This document shows positions 22,406-22,591 of a DNA stretch of 22,591 nucleotides, one piece after another. The stretch's first letter is position 1, and every line of letters starts with the position of its first letter. The notes beneath the pieces are model-generated. The model searched no databases, was not told the origin of the DNA, and saw only the letters and a program-made list of their open reading frames with translations. The stretch covers positions 1-22,591 of the forward strand of contig CAZRVL010000029.1 in NCBI GenBank assembly GCA_964603455.1, read 5' to 3'. The position numbers and the translations under genes were made by a program. Origin of the DNA: Flemingiibacterium sp964603455 (GTDB lineage: Bacteria > Bacillota > Clostridia > Oscillospirales > CAG-272).

Positions 22406-22591
22406 ATGGCAAGAGTTAAAGGCGCAATGATGACGCGCAAGAGAAGAAATAAGGTTCTGAAGGCTGCCAAGGGCTACTGGGGTGCTAAGTCTAAGCACTT
22501 CAAGATGGCCAAAGAGCAGGTAATGAAGAGCGGCAACTACGCTTTCGCCGGAAGAAAGATGAAGAAGAGAGACTTCCGTTCTCTCTGGATC
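22406..22591 (+). CDS. rplT: 50S ribosomal protein L20, N-terminal part (3' end outside window)
   Basis: This is an early-assembly protein of the large subunit and the repressor of its own operon in Firmicutes. The visible 62 codons read MARVKGAMMTRKRRNKVLKA, then KGYWGAKSKHFKMAKEQVMK, YAFAGRKMKKRDFRSLWI. This is the long basic N-terminal part of L20; the globular C-terminal part lies beyond the window. ATG at 22406 follows GGAGGATAACATAAA, and the gap after rpmI is 45 bases. Confidence 0.98.
   Translation, partial: MARVKGAMMTRKRRNKVLKAAKGYWGAKSKHFKMAKEQVMKSGNYAFAGRKMKKRDFRSLWI

Noticed and set aside
1..22591. CRISPR arrays, tRNA or rRNA genes, insertion sequences, prophage genes
   Set aside because: I saw no regularly spaced repeats, no cloverleaf-like sequences, no transposase or integrase motifs and no ribosomal RNA stretches.

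Overview
The window looks like a low-to-mid GC, Gram-positive anaerobe of the Clostridia (Oscillospiraceae/Ruminococcus-like), probably from a metagenome assembly. The reasons are SLH, dockerin and sortase-type surface proteins, lipoprotein-type solute-binding proteins, strong AGGAGG ribosome binding sites, consensus sigma-A promoters, a YesM/YesN two-component system, and a 10-N scaffold gap at 10768-10777. The window begins inside gap (GAPDH) and ends inside rplT (ribosomal protein L20).

Layout. (1) 1-459, minus: 5' part of gap, cut just before its catalytic cysteine. (2) 749-2557, plus: a two-gene operon of a VTC-domain protein (polyphosphate-polymerase-like) and a GH99-like/WbsX protein, from a perfect TTGACA-17-TATAAT promoter to a bidirectional terminator at 2561-2593. 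(3) 2607-9080, minus: a probable operon of a 1493-aa secreted protein with a transglutaminase-like Cys/His/Asp core and a C-terminal type I-like dockerin, then a 657-aa protein with a cohesin-like N-terminal module and three SLH repeats. (4) 9201-10931, minus: an AMP-binding (adenylate-forming) enzyme. (5) 11047-12363, minus: a SpaA/Cna-B-type wall-anchored protein with a long Thr/Glu/Ser stalk. (6) 12704-16853, minus: an mglBAC-like galactose/methyl-galactoside ABC transporter ending in a small membrane-anchored InlB B-repeat protein. (7) 17076-21349, plus and divergent: YesN-like regulator, YesM-like sensor kinase and a sugar-binding lipoprotein, together a likely three-component sugar sensor for the divergent transporter. 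(8) 21376-22591, plus: the infC-rpmI-rplT operon with a terminator/antiterminator leader and an AUU start codon on infC.

How the genes fit together. The sensor lipoprotein and YesM probably detect a sugar outside the cell, and YesN probably activates the weak-looking mglB promoter in the shared intergenic region. The dockerin and cohesin-like/SLH genes suggest a two-part surface complex, in which the SLH protein could hold the dockerin-bearing protein at the envelope. This pairing is inferred and is the most interesting point in the window. gap and infC-rpmI-rplT are ordinary housekeeping genes.
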